Shown here one piece after another: positions 1-5,184 of a stretch of 6,224 bases of DNA. The stretch is from contig CAKMZU010000119.1 in NCBI GenBank assembly GCA_929200485.1, forward strand, positions 614-6,837. The letters run 5' to 3'. Origin of the DNA: an uncultured Gammaproteobacteria bacterium. GTDB taxonomy: Bacteria; Pseudomonadota; Gammaproteobacteria; Pseudomonadales; DT-91. The notes beneath the pieces were generated by a model that saw only the letters and a program-made list of their open reading frames with translations, was not told the DNA's origin and did not search any database. The position numbers and the translations under genes are program-made. How positions within the stretch are numbered: the stretch's first letter is position 1; each line of letters begins with the position of its first letter.

Positions 1-1178
1 CTTCTATACTCACCATTGGTGATGATCCGATTCAACTCACTGAAGAAATCCAGCGAATCAGTCAATCGGCTGATTTACTGATTATCAACGGTGGTATGGG
101 GCCGACACGGGATGATCATACATCAAGCGCACTTGCCGACGCGCTTAACGAACCGCTGATCACCAATGATAAAGCATTAGCGCATGTCAATCACTGGCTC
201 AAAGAACGTGGTCACATTGAAAACGACCCTAAACAGTTAAAACAAGCTTATTTTCCAACCTCAGCCAGTTTTTTAGGCAATCCTTCAGGGAGCGCACCGG
301 CTTATAGTGTTAAATTGAATCAATGCCTTATCATTCCTACGCCCGGTGTACCAAGAGAACTTAGAAGCATTACCAAAGAGCTGATCCTTCCATTAATAAT
401 GAAAACATTTTCTCTGCCACCCCAATCACCATGGCACAAGGCACTACTTTTCGGCATTTATGAATCCAGGCTTGAAAAACATCTGGAAAACTCCATTGAA
501 AACCTCGATGCCTTTGAATTTGGCTTTAGAGTGGATACCCCTTATCTTGAATTTAAATACCGCTTGCCTGCGCAAGCCTCCAAAGAACAAAAAAGGGCAC
601 TTTCAAAAGAAATTCAAGAAGCGATCGCCCCATATCTTGTCAGCACTGAAGGCGTTAAGCTGCCCGAACAACTATTTAATCTTTTGCTCGAAAACAAAGC
701 CACTGTGAGCACAGCTGAATCCTGTACTGGCGGTTTAACAGCTCATCTGCTGACACAGATCCCCGACAGCTCAAAAGTCCTCGAAGGTGGCGTTATCAGT
801 TACTCGAATACCCTTAAAGAAAAATATTTACAGGTATCGCCAAAAACGCTTGAAAAATATGGCGCAGTGAGCAAAGAGACCGTACGGGAAATGCTGGAGG
901 GGTTATTACATACCACAAACAGCACATACGGCATTGCGATTACTGGCATCGCAGGCCCTTCGGGAGGGACAAGTGAAAAGCCTCTAGGGACGGTATATAT
1001 TGCTTATGGGGAAAAAGCATCTCCTCAGATTGCTCATCTGGTCGTCCCTGTTCACAGACAGTTATTCCAACAGTTCATTGCCCTATGCGCAATGGACTTG
1101 CTTAAAGCTCTGATCAAAAACCAGCCCACTCCAAGCTATATTGAGCGATATTCTGCCAAAACTAAAAAAATAGATTGA
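1..1178 (+). CDS. cinA: CinA family protein, NMN deamidase / ADP-ribose pyrophosphatase (5' end outside window)
   Basis: The reading frame is open from base 3 at the left edge, so the N-terminus is missing; 391 residues are visible and full CinA proteins are usually a little over 400. The N-terminal part is a MoCF-biosynthesis-like (COG1058) domain: it shows the GGMGPTRDD motif, then LGNPSGSAPAY and PGVPRE, all typical of the CinA nucleotide-binding domain. A short linker domain follows. From about base 660 to the end is the PncC/CinA C-terminal domain with AESCTGG, whose Ser is the nucleophile of NMN deamidases, SYSNTLKEKYL, which supplies the partner Lys, and GIAGPSGG. In characterised relatives the C-terminal domain converts nicotinamide mononucleotide to nicotinic acid mononucleotide in the cytoplasmic pyridine nucleotide cycle, and the N-terminal domain hydrolyses ADP-ribose. 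Both domains look intact where visible. The next gene converges on it, so it is probably the last gene of its transcript. Confidence 0.95.
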   Translation, partial: SILTIGDDPIQLTEEIQRISQSADLLIINGGMGPTRDDHTSSALADALNEPLITNDKALAHVNHWLKERGHIENDPKQLKQAYFPTSASFLGNPSGSAPAYSVKLNQCLIIPTPGVPRELRSITKELILPLIMKTFSLPPQSPWHKALLFGIYESRLEKHLENSIENLDAFEFGFRVDTPYLEFKYRLPAQASKEQKRALSKEIQEAIAPYLVSTEGVKLPEQLFNLLLENKATVSTAESCTGGLTAHLLTQIPDSSKVLEGGVISYSNTLKEKYLQVSPKTLEKYGAVSKETVREMLEGLLHTTNSTYGIAITGIAGPSGGTSEKPLGTVYIAYGEKASPQIAHLVVPVHRQLFQQFIALCAMDLLKALIKNQPTPSYIERYSAKTKKID

Positions 1179-1220
1179 CAGTACTAGTAATGCTTATTTA
1201 TGACTAGTACATCATGTCAA
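1164..1220 (-). terminator. Possible intrinsic terminator for the minus-strand gene, overlapping the cinA stop
   Basis: TTGACA plus GTACTAGT (1175-1188) is matched in reverse by ACTAGTAC (1203-1210) and TGTCAA (1215-1220), giving a 14-bp stem with a 4-base bulge (1211-1214) and a 14-base loop. Read on the minus strand, the stem is followed by TCTA and then seven T residues (1170-1164), the order expected of an intrinsic terminator for the gene ending at 1268. The plus-strand side lacks a T run, so it is a poorer terminator for cinA. The stem overlaps the cinA stop codon. The bulge and the AT-rich stem keep confidence moderate. Confidence 0.45.
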
Positions 1221-1256
1221 ACCGATTGTCGGCTAAGCACTATTCTTATAAACACA

Positions 1257-1316
1257 CTTCGACAAGCTCAGTGTGAGCGGTTATCTACTCTCCCGCTCAT
1301 CCTGAGCCCGTCGAAA
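1257..1316. repeat. Palindromic interspersed repeat (REP-like) reaching into a coding region
   Basis: Two 24-base arms, 1257-1280 (CTTCGACAAGCTCAG, then TGTGAGCGG) and 1293-1316 (CCGCTCATCCTGAGC, then CCGTCGAAA), are reverse complements at 19 of 24 positions around a 12-base spacer. From memory, the CTTCGACAAGCTCAG...GAGCGG core resembles a palindromic repeat scattered through many proteobacterial genomes; this could not be searched here. It is clearly more GC-rich than its surroundings. It encodes the last 16 residues and the stop codon of the minus-strand exported protein, so it probably inserted over the end of that gene. It may also fold in the mRNA as a 3' stabilising hairpin. Confidence 0.75.
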
Positions 1317-1930
1317 GATACCTTACTGCGACAAACCTTTTGACACGATGGACTAGGATATACATCTTCGTATGCAGGGGGGGCATTAAGCAATGGCCTT
1401 TCATCATCCGTTGGTGAACCACTAAAACAGCTGAAGAATCTTCTTTTTTTCTTCATAGGTTTTTCTTTCAGGGGAAGCCTCGGCATCTTAATACTACATT
1501 TATCCTTAAACTCATCATCACCGAAGATCGTTTCGTTGAAGGCATCCGTAAGGTTCCGTATCCGCTCTATATTTTTATCAGAATAAGTTATATAGCGAGC
1601 CCCTGTCATTATTGATGGAAATTTTTCTATCTTGGCTATTTTTTCTTTGCTGGAAAATCTGGAATAAATTCCACCGGAATGTAATTTGGCTTCGGCTTGA
1701 AGTGATGATAGCAATGATAATACAGAATTATAATCTGTTAGATCTATGCTTTCGATTTGACTGCTCCCTCCGGCAGATCTGAGAGCGCAAACGATAAGGC
1801 TATTCAATTTAGCTATCATGTTCTGCTGAGCCAAATCATTTCCATCAGCAGCAAATGAAAACGATGAAGATGCAAGAAAAACTGCAAAACATAAAGGGAA
1901 AGATATTTTTAAAAAATTCAATTTTTTCAT
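1268..1930 (-). CDS. Exported protein of unknown function with a polybasic, PPxY-containing C-terminal tail
   Basis: The preferred start is ATG at 1930: GTGAG lies 7 bases upstream (1938-1942) and the protein then opens with a Sec signal peptide, MKKLNFLK followed by a hydrophobic core, with probable cleavage near SFA-A27/28. The frame stays open 20 codons further upstream, but that would bury the signal peptide. The product has 220 residues. Residues 30-145 look helical and match no family I recognise. The tail is unusual: polybasic KKKRR (160-164), Cys168, an acidic dileucine pattern D176-ERP-LL, then PPAY (184-187) in the context APPAYEDVYP. Residues 205-220 are encoded by the palindromic repeat, so the present C-terminus is probably not the ancestral one. 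A run of seven C residues precedes PPAY. The short linear motifs resemble eukaryotic sorting and WW-domain ligands. That hints at a host-directed protein, but such motifs arise by chance and no function is assigned. Confidence 0.7.
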   Translation of the reverse strand: MKKLNFLKISFPLCFAVFLASSSFSFAADGNDLAQQNMIAKLNSLIVCALRSAGGSSQIESIDLTDYNSVLSLLSSLQAEAKLHSGGIYSRFSSKEKIAKIEKFPSIMTGARYITYSDKNIERIRNLTDAFNETIFGDDEFKDKCSIKMPRLPLKEKPMKKKRRFFSCFSGSPTDDERPLLNAPPAYEDVYPSPSCQKVCRSKVSFDGLRMSGRVDNRSH

Positions 1931-1962
1931 AATTAAACTCACATGAATAATACTTAGATGTA

Positions 1963-1979
1963 AAGACAGAACCTGTCTT
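1963..1979. promoter_or_regulatory. Operator-like inverted repeat upstream of the exported-protein gene
   Basis: AAGACAG-AAC-CTGTCTT is a perfect 7-bp inverted repeat with a 3-base centre, 32 bases upstream of the ATG at 1930. This is where a repressor or activator site, or a hairpin in the leader mRNA, would be expected. AT-rich hexamers flank it (TATATA just upstream on the minus strand), but I could not fit a convincing -35/-10 pair. No regulator is identified. Confidence 0.4.
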
Positions 1980-1993
1980 ATATAGTTCAAAGT

Positions 1994-2122
1994 TTATTTA
2001 ATCATTCGTTTATTAAATTCTATGTCTATCCCGTTAAGATTATTAATCTCGCCCCTGAAAATACTCATAATAAAGTAAATAGTCATAATTTGTATTAACA
2101 ACAATAAAAAAGCCGGAGCCAT
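1994..2122 (-). CDS. Possible small single-pass membrane peptide, 42 residues (tentative)
   Basis: ATG at 2122 opens a 42-codon frame ending in TAA at 1994. The peptide starts MAPAFLLLLIQIMTIYFIM, a convincing single membrane span, and continues with a polar tail (RGEINNLNGIDIEFNK...). There is no Shine-Dalgarno sequence directly before this ATG. A strong AGGAGG (2159-2164) lies 36 bases upstream, before a six-codon frame (ATG at 2142) whose TAA overlaps this ATG as TAATG, which would allow translational coupling. Against it: thymine-rich AT-rich DNA easily yields hydrophobic frames, and a competing TTG start at about 2147 reads a different 34-residue peptide. The same frame continues upstream past one TGA (2144-2146), so it could instead be the end of a decayed gene. 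Confidence 0.25.
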   Translation of the reverse strand: MAPAFLLLLIQIMTIYFIMSIFRGEINNLNGIDIEFNKRMIK

Positions 2123-2143
2123 TATATTTTGTCGATATACATA

Positions 2144-2320
2144 TCAAAAAAAGTATTGCCTCCTCACAGCCTTAATTGAAGTATTAGCAAAACTCTCCAA
2201 ACCTAACACATCAAACAGGAAGCCAAGAGATACACTTAAAATACCAACAAATTCACCCTGATTTAAATTTGGTATCAGGAAGTTTATCCAACGTTTCGAG
2301 AGCCACTTGACGATAAAACG
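2144..2320 (-). other. Open hydrophobic reading frame behind the 2253-2999 gene, possibly a gene remnant
   Basis: In the same frame as the 42-residue peptide, 58 sense codons are open between stops at 2321-2323 and 2144-2146. The first 20 or so overlap the tail of the 2253-2999 gene in a different frame. The part after that gene's stop reads GEFVGILSVSLGFLFDVLG, membrane-span-like, and ends KAVRRQYFF. No ATG is present. It may be a remnant of a small membrane-protein gene, the original end of the upstream gene lost through a frameshift, or a chance open frame in AT-rich DNA. Confidence 0.2.
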
Positions 2321-2999
2321 TCAATTTAGCCCCTTTTTTAGAATAATACATTCCACGAACGGCATTACTTAGCACATCAAGACAACATAACTTTGCAAAA
2401 AGTTGGCATTGCTTAGGGCTTGCTGAGATCTTCTTCTCAATCAGGTAGTCGGCAATTAACTTTTCAGCAAAGGGTTGTTGGATGCTGATCCACCGATCTA
2501 ATTCTTTTGGTCGACTCTCGTAAAAAAAACCTAAATTTTTCCAAAAATGTGACTGCTCATAGAGGCTTTCGAGTTGAGCCGGTGTTAAGGCAGCGACCTG
2601 CTGGAAAGATTTAGCATCAATCATCCGAAAACTATATTGCAGATATTCATTACTCCAGTAATCTTCCATATTTTTTTGTGATTGATTCAACGCGGCAAAA
2701 AAAACGGATACATCCAGAGATTTTAGAGCGCTGAATGTCAATGACTGAAGCTCAAGCGTATTACTATTAGTAGGTTGAACCGTTAACCCCAACTCATTAA
2801 GCTGTTTAATTTTATGCGCTAATTCTTTGGATAAACAAGCGCAGTCTATTCGAAACCCCTTGAGATATTTTCTAGTAATATCTTTTAAAGTCATCGTATC
2901 AAGTTGCGTTGCACTGACGATAGGTAAAACATTCTGACCACAAACAATAGTAGCGGTCGAAATAAATAAACCCCAAACAACAATAAATACTCTCAACAT
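2253..2999 (-). CDS. Exported, mainly helical protein of unknown function
   Basis: The preferred start is the ATG at 2999. A GTG five codons upstream (3014) would also work but has no ribosome site, and the ATG start puts a clean signal peptide first: MLRVFIVVWGLF with a hydrophobic core to about residue 20, with cleavage probably after VCG (residue 21). The sequence before Cys20 (TIVC) does not fit a lipobox, so a soluble periplasmic or secreted product is more likely than a lipoprotein. The mature part, about 227 residues, looks almost entirely helical, with no membrane segment. Cysteines at 53 and 55 (CAC) and at 198, 205 and 206 could form disulfides after export. I recognise no domain. 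It is followed, about 320 bases on, by another exported orphan on the same strand, and a good promoter lies upstream at 3133-3161. The ribosome site is weak (GGA ten bases before the ATG). Confidence 0.7.
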   Translation of the reverse strand: MLRVFIVVWGLFISTATIVCGQNVLPIVSATQLDTMTLKDITRKYLKGFRIDCACLSKELAHKIKQLNELGLTVQPTNSNTLELQSLTFSALKSLDVSVFFAALNQSQKNMEDYWSNEYLQYSFRMIDAKSFQQVAALTPAQLESLYEQSHFWKNLGFFYESRPKELDRWISIQQPFAEKLIADYLIEKKISASPKQCQLFAKLCCLDVLSNAVRGMYYSKKGAKLTFYRQVALETLDKLPDTKFKSG

Positions 3000-3039
3000 C
3001 GTCTGAACATCCACTAGATATATTAATTTTAAGGCAAGT

Positions 3040-3053
3040 CTCTTTATTAAGAG
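3040..3053 (-). promoter_or_regulatory. Small hairpin in the leader of the 2253-2999 gene
   Basis: CTCTT-TATT-AAGAG is a perfect 5-bp stem with a four-base loop, roughly midway between the predicted promoter and the ATG at 2999. It would lie in a leader of about 125 bases. The stem is short and AT-rich, so it may be incidental; no riboswitch or attenuator pattern is recognisable. Confidence 0.2.
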
Positions 3054-3132
3054 TTCCCCAGAAGACTGTACGAGTACTCTGAATCAAAGAGAAAATTCGA
3101 CGTTTGGCTAAACAGATGACATATAAGGGCAC

Positions 3133-3161
3133 CTATAATAATTGCTTTTGGCTTTTGTCAA
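3133..3161 (-). promoter_or_regulatory. Sigma70-type promoter for the exported-protein gene at 2999
   Basis: On the minus strand a perfect -35 box TTGACA (3161-3156) is followed after 17 bases by TTATAG (3138-3133); shifted by one base the -10 reads TATAGG, giving an 18-base spacer. Transcription would start near 3126 and leave an untranslated leader of about 125 bases before the ATG at 2999. It is the best promoter match I found in the window. Confidence 0.55.
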
Positions 3162-3228
3162 AAAAGCTATTGACCTTGTTTCTTAAAATAAATGTTCCAT
3201 TAAAAGGGGTGTCGGATTTTTTTATAGA

Positions 3229-3369
3229 TGCCCCTTCGGGCACTAATTTCAAGGCTTTCAGCTGCGTTGAAGGCTTTGTTAAGGTGTCTAACATTAACGG
3301 CAACCTTCGCCTTACTGAAAACCTTGAAATTCAGCGCAGAATCTCAAAATCAATTTTTAGAGGTGCCCA
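3229..3369. repeat. Long imperfect palindrome, candidate interspersed repeat or MITE-like element
   Basis: The core arms AATTTCAAGGCTTTCAG (3245-3261) and CTGAAAACCTTGAAATT (3315-3331) are reverse complements at 16 of 17 bases. Outside them GGGCAC (3238-3243) is mirrored by GTGCCC (3363-3368), with about 31 extra bases on the right side. Inside them GAAGG/CCTTC, GTTAA/TTAAC and TGT/ACA continue the stem to a three-base loop near 3289. A separate small hairpin, TGCCC-CTTC-GGGCA (3229-3242), sits at the left edge. The element is visibly more GC-rich than its flanks. No transposase is encoded, so it would be non-autonomous if mobile. No flanking target-site duplication was found, and the true borders are uncertain and may extend to about 3425. 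Confidence 0.5.
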
Positions 3370-3450
3370 TAAACCTTCGCGCCAAATTGGATTCTGTCAA
3401 CACTCGGCATGGATCACGAAGTAAACTGAATTTAAAGGTTGCCTGGTATT

Positions 3451-3927
3451 TTAAGATCGCACGAACTCACTTAAAAAACGCTTAACCTCTTCTGAAGAGC
3501 TGTTGCGAACTTGTCGAAAGCGTCCATCACTGGAAATATAATCAATTTCCTGGTTAGAATTTACTATGACAATTGCGGGTAGGCCTTTTTTGGTTGGATA
3601 ATCAAATAACTTTAGCAGCTTTTGATTTTTTCCTTCCTCACCAACATCGACTTTCACCACATTGAAATATTTCTTCATATACGACTTGAGTGGTTCTTCA
3701 TGCATTGCATCATCAAGTTGAACACAATACTTACACCAATTAGCACCAAACACTACCAGCGTTTTTTTGGGAGGCTGAGTTTTTAAAAGCGTTTTTTCAT
3801 AGGTCTTGAAGGCATCCGCATTCCCACTATAAGGCGCTTTTTGATTGCAGCTTACCAGAAAATTAACAGTCACCAGCATGACTAAACACGCAACAGCCAG
3901 TTTAGCCACTTTGCTTATCATCTTCAT
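3451..3927 (-). CDS. Thioredoxin-fold lipoprotein with a WCKYC active site
   Basis: The product has 158 residues. The N-terminus is a lipoprotein signal peptide: basic start, hydrophobic stretch, lipobox LVSC with lipidated Cys27. Asn follows the Cys, so the inner-membrane-retention Asp is absent and outer-membrane sorting is likely. The thioredoxin-like domain shows the active site WCKYC (Cys65 and Cys68) after a beta strand (TLVVFGAN), and the conserved cis-proline loop GLPAIVIV (Pro117). It resembles small thioredoxin_7 / DsbD-gamma-like proteins that handle protein thiols in the periplasm; partner and direction (oxidase, reductase or isomerase) cannot be read from sequence. AAGG (3932-3935) sits 4 bases before the ATG at 3927; an ATG two codons later (3921) is also possible. 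It lies 33 bases after the hemerythrin-like gene on the same strand, so the two are probably co-transcribed. Confidence 0.85.
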   Translation of the reverse strand: MKMISKVAKLAVACLVMLVTVNFLVSCNQKAPYSGNADAFKTYEKTLLKTQPPKKTLVVFGANWCKYCVQLDDAMHEEPLKSYMKKYFNVVKVDVGEEGKNQKLLKLFDYPTKKGLPAIVIVNSNQEIDYISSDGRFRQVRNSSSEEVKRFLSEFVRS

Positions 3928-3960
3928 AAAACCTTGCGCTCACCATAAAATTAAAAAAAA

Positions 3961-4491
3961 CTATTCTAATTTGCGAACAACATTCTCTTTAAAAGAAGAA
4001 AAACTATCAAGTAATATTTGATAAGGTGATGCCCATACATGAATGGGAATTTCGGGTAGAAACAAAAACAGGTCTTGTTCCTCCCTTTCTTCATGGTGCT
4101 CTAGTAAGTGATAAAATCGAAGTTGGTCTTCAATTAACGAAATAAGCGCATGCCGTTTTTTTCGGCCACTGAAATCAAGGTAGCTTTGCGTTTTAACGAT
4201 CAGTTTATCCAATTGTCGTTTAATTTTATCATGCTCTTTTTGATAGACGGATACAGGCCAACGCGTCGCGTCATTATTATGTTTTAACAGCCGTTGTTCC
4301 TCAAAGTCCAAATGAAACAGTAAAATCCTCTGGAAGTTTTTTAAAGCCTGCAATGCATCAGACTCATAATTGGCAACGAGGCACTCCTGATGCAATAAAA
4401 ACCACAAATGGAGGTCTTTATGACTCTCTTCCAACAAATCTTTTAGAGTAATTCCTTTTGCTTGTATCGGTAAATCGTTAAAATCGGTCAT
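3961..4491 (-). CDS. Hemerythrin-like HHE-domain protein
   Basis: A 176-residue, probably cytoplasmic helical protein with the HHE cation-binding pattern repeated twice: His24/28/34 in the first helix, HLDFE (His60, Glu64), then EH (His87), then HHEERE (His132/133, Glu137). This is the four-helix-bundle layout that binds a non-haem di-iron centre and, in studied relatives, senses or carries oxygen, NO or iron. The helix-C position that is often His, four residues before His87, is Tyr83, so the ligand set follows HHE-type rather than classical hemerythrin. The start is uncertain. ATG at 4491 is preferred although no clear ribosome site precedes it; a TTG at 4518 would add nine residues and overlap the divergent rluA start. 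It is the first gene of a likely pair with the thioredoxin-fold lipoprotein. The last 30 residues lie outside the HHE pattern and are unassigned. Confidence 0.8.
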   Translation of the reverse strand: MTDFNDLPIQAKGITLKDLLEESHKDLHLWFLLHQECLVANYESDALQALKNFQRILLFHLDFEEQRLLKHNNDATRWPVSVYQKEHDKIKRQLDKLIVKTQSYLDFSGRKKRHALISLIEDQLRFYHLLEHHEEREEQDLFLFLPEIPIHVWASPYQILLDSFSSFKENVVRKLE

Positions 4492-4500
4492 TTTTGAATC

Positions 4501-4512
4501 AAACAGCTGTTT
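4501..4512. promoter_or_regulatory. Perfect 12-bp palindrome between divergent start codons
   Basis: AAACAGCTGTTT is fully self-complementary and fills most of the 21 bases between the preferred start of the hemerythrin-like gene (4491) and the rluA ATG (4513), which it directly abuts. It could be a shared operator or affect translation start. Promoters for both genes must then lie inside the opposite gene; a weak plus-strand pair (TTTGCT, 16 bases, TAAAAT) can be drawn near 4457-4484. Confidence 0.35.
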
Positions 4513-5184
4513 ATGCAACCCCAGTCATTTCCCTATATTGTGCCAATCTGCACAGAAAAAATCGACATCCTCTATGAAGATGATTATTTGTTGCTGATCA
4601 ACAAGCCGGCTTTCCTGCTAAGCATGCCAGGTCGGCATCCTGATAATAAAGATTCGGTGATTACACGATTAAAGCAAACTTGGCCTTCTGCTTCGCTTGT
4701 GCATCGTCTGGATTTGGATACCTCGGGTCTTATGGTTATTCCAAAAACCAAGTTTGTCCATGCTGAAATTTCCAAACAATTTCAAGCAAGAACCATTAGC
4801 AAAAGCTACATAGCGGTAGTTGATGGCCTGATGGCTGAGCGATATGGCAGCATAGAGTTACCCATTACCAAGGATTGGCAAAACAGACCGCTTCAAAAGA
4901 TTTGCCATGAGACGGGTAAAGCCTCAAAGACACTATTTGAGGTATTGGAGCTGGACACTGACAAGAAAATCACTCGAATTGAGCTAACCCCTATCACAGG
5001 TAGAACGCATCAACTGCGCATCCACCTCAGCACTATTGGCCATCCTATTTTAGGCTGTGATTTGTATGCCACAGATAGTGCCTTTAATAAATCCAATCGT
5101 TTATTACTTCATTCACAGAAACTGACATTCAACCACCCAATCTATAATCAACCTATTTCGATGACTTGCGAACCGGCTTTTTAG
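4513..5184 (+). CDS. rluA: RluA, 23S rRNA (position 746) and tRNA (position 32) pseudouridine synthase
   Basis: The 223 residues compare with about 219 in E. coli RluA, which supports the ATG at 4513 although no Shine-Dalgarno sequence precedes it. The catalytic motif HRLDLDTSG is at 64-72, with the nucleophilic aspartate at Asp67. Other RluA signatures appear in order: ILYEDDYLLLINKP near the start, LLSMPGR with KDSVITR, LPITKDWQNRP followed by HETGKASKT, ITGRTHQLRIH and GHPILGCDLYA, then a LLLHS segment near the end. There is no S4 RNA-binding domain, as expected for RluA and unlike RluC/RluD. In E. coli the enzyme modifies U746 of 23S rRNA and U32 of several tRNAs in the cytoplasm; the same role is inferred here. 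The gene is divergent from the hemerythrin-like gene, and its last 32 bp overlap the end of the converging gene on the other strand. Confidence 0.95.
   Translation: MQPQSFPYIVPICTEKIDILYEDDYLLLINKPAFLLSMPGRHPDNKDSVITRLKQTWPSASLVHRLDLDTSGLMVIPKTKFVHAEISKQFQARTISKSYIAVVDGLMAERYGSIELPITKDWQNRPLQKICHETGKASKTLFEVLELDTDKKITRIELTPITGRTHQLRIHLSTIGHPILGCDLYATDSAFNKSNRLLLHSQKLTFNHPIYNQPISMTCEPAF

Larger units (their letters stand above)
3000..3450. other. Gene-poor stretch with a promoter, a leader region and a palindromic element
   Basis: No reading frame here is convincing. From 3000 to about 3126 it looks like the untranslated leader of the minus-strand gene starting at 2999. Positions 3133-3161 hold that gene's likely promoter, and 3229-3369 a long imperfect palindrome. 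Plus-strand frames open through 3104-3424 and 3228-3485 are low-complexity translations of the palindrome with no ribosome site; the second also runs into the end of the thioredoxin-like gene. The minus strand shows short open pieces (for example KVFSKAKVAVNVRHLNKAF) broken by stops, in more than one frame. Confidence 0.55.

Noticed and set aside
460..708. Second plus-strand frame inside cinA
   Set aside because: Fully contained in the well-supported cinA frame; no domain and no separate ribosome site.
1931..1990. 20-codon N-terminal extension of the exported protein
   Set aside because: It would bury a clean signal peptide, and a ribosome site fits the ATG at 1930; the region also contains the operator-like palindrome.
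2103..2122. GGCTCCGGC followed by a T run as a terminator
   Set aside because: GGC cannot pair with GGC, so no stem forms; only the T run resembles a terminator.
2899..3132. Minus-strand 77-codon frame overlapping the start of the exported gene
   Set aside because: It overlaps the signal-peptide region in another frame; Cys- and Tyr-rich composition typical of a shadow frame.
3104..3424. Plus-strand open frame of 106 codons
   Set aside because: No ribosome site, composition follows the palindromic element, and it crosses the minus-strand promoter region; treated as a translation of the repeat.
3228..3485. Plus-strand open frame of 85 codons rich in Leu, Ala and Lys
   Set aside because: It starts inside a small hairpin, spans the palindromic element and runs into the end of the thioredoxin-like gene on the other strand; no recognisable domain.
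4584..4775. Minus-strand frame inside rluA
   Set aside because: Antisense shadow of a strongly conserved enzyme gene.
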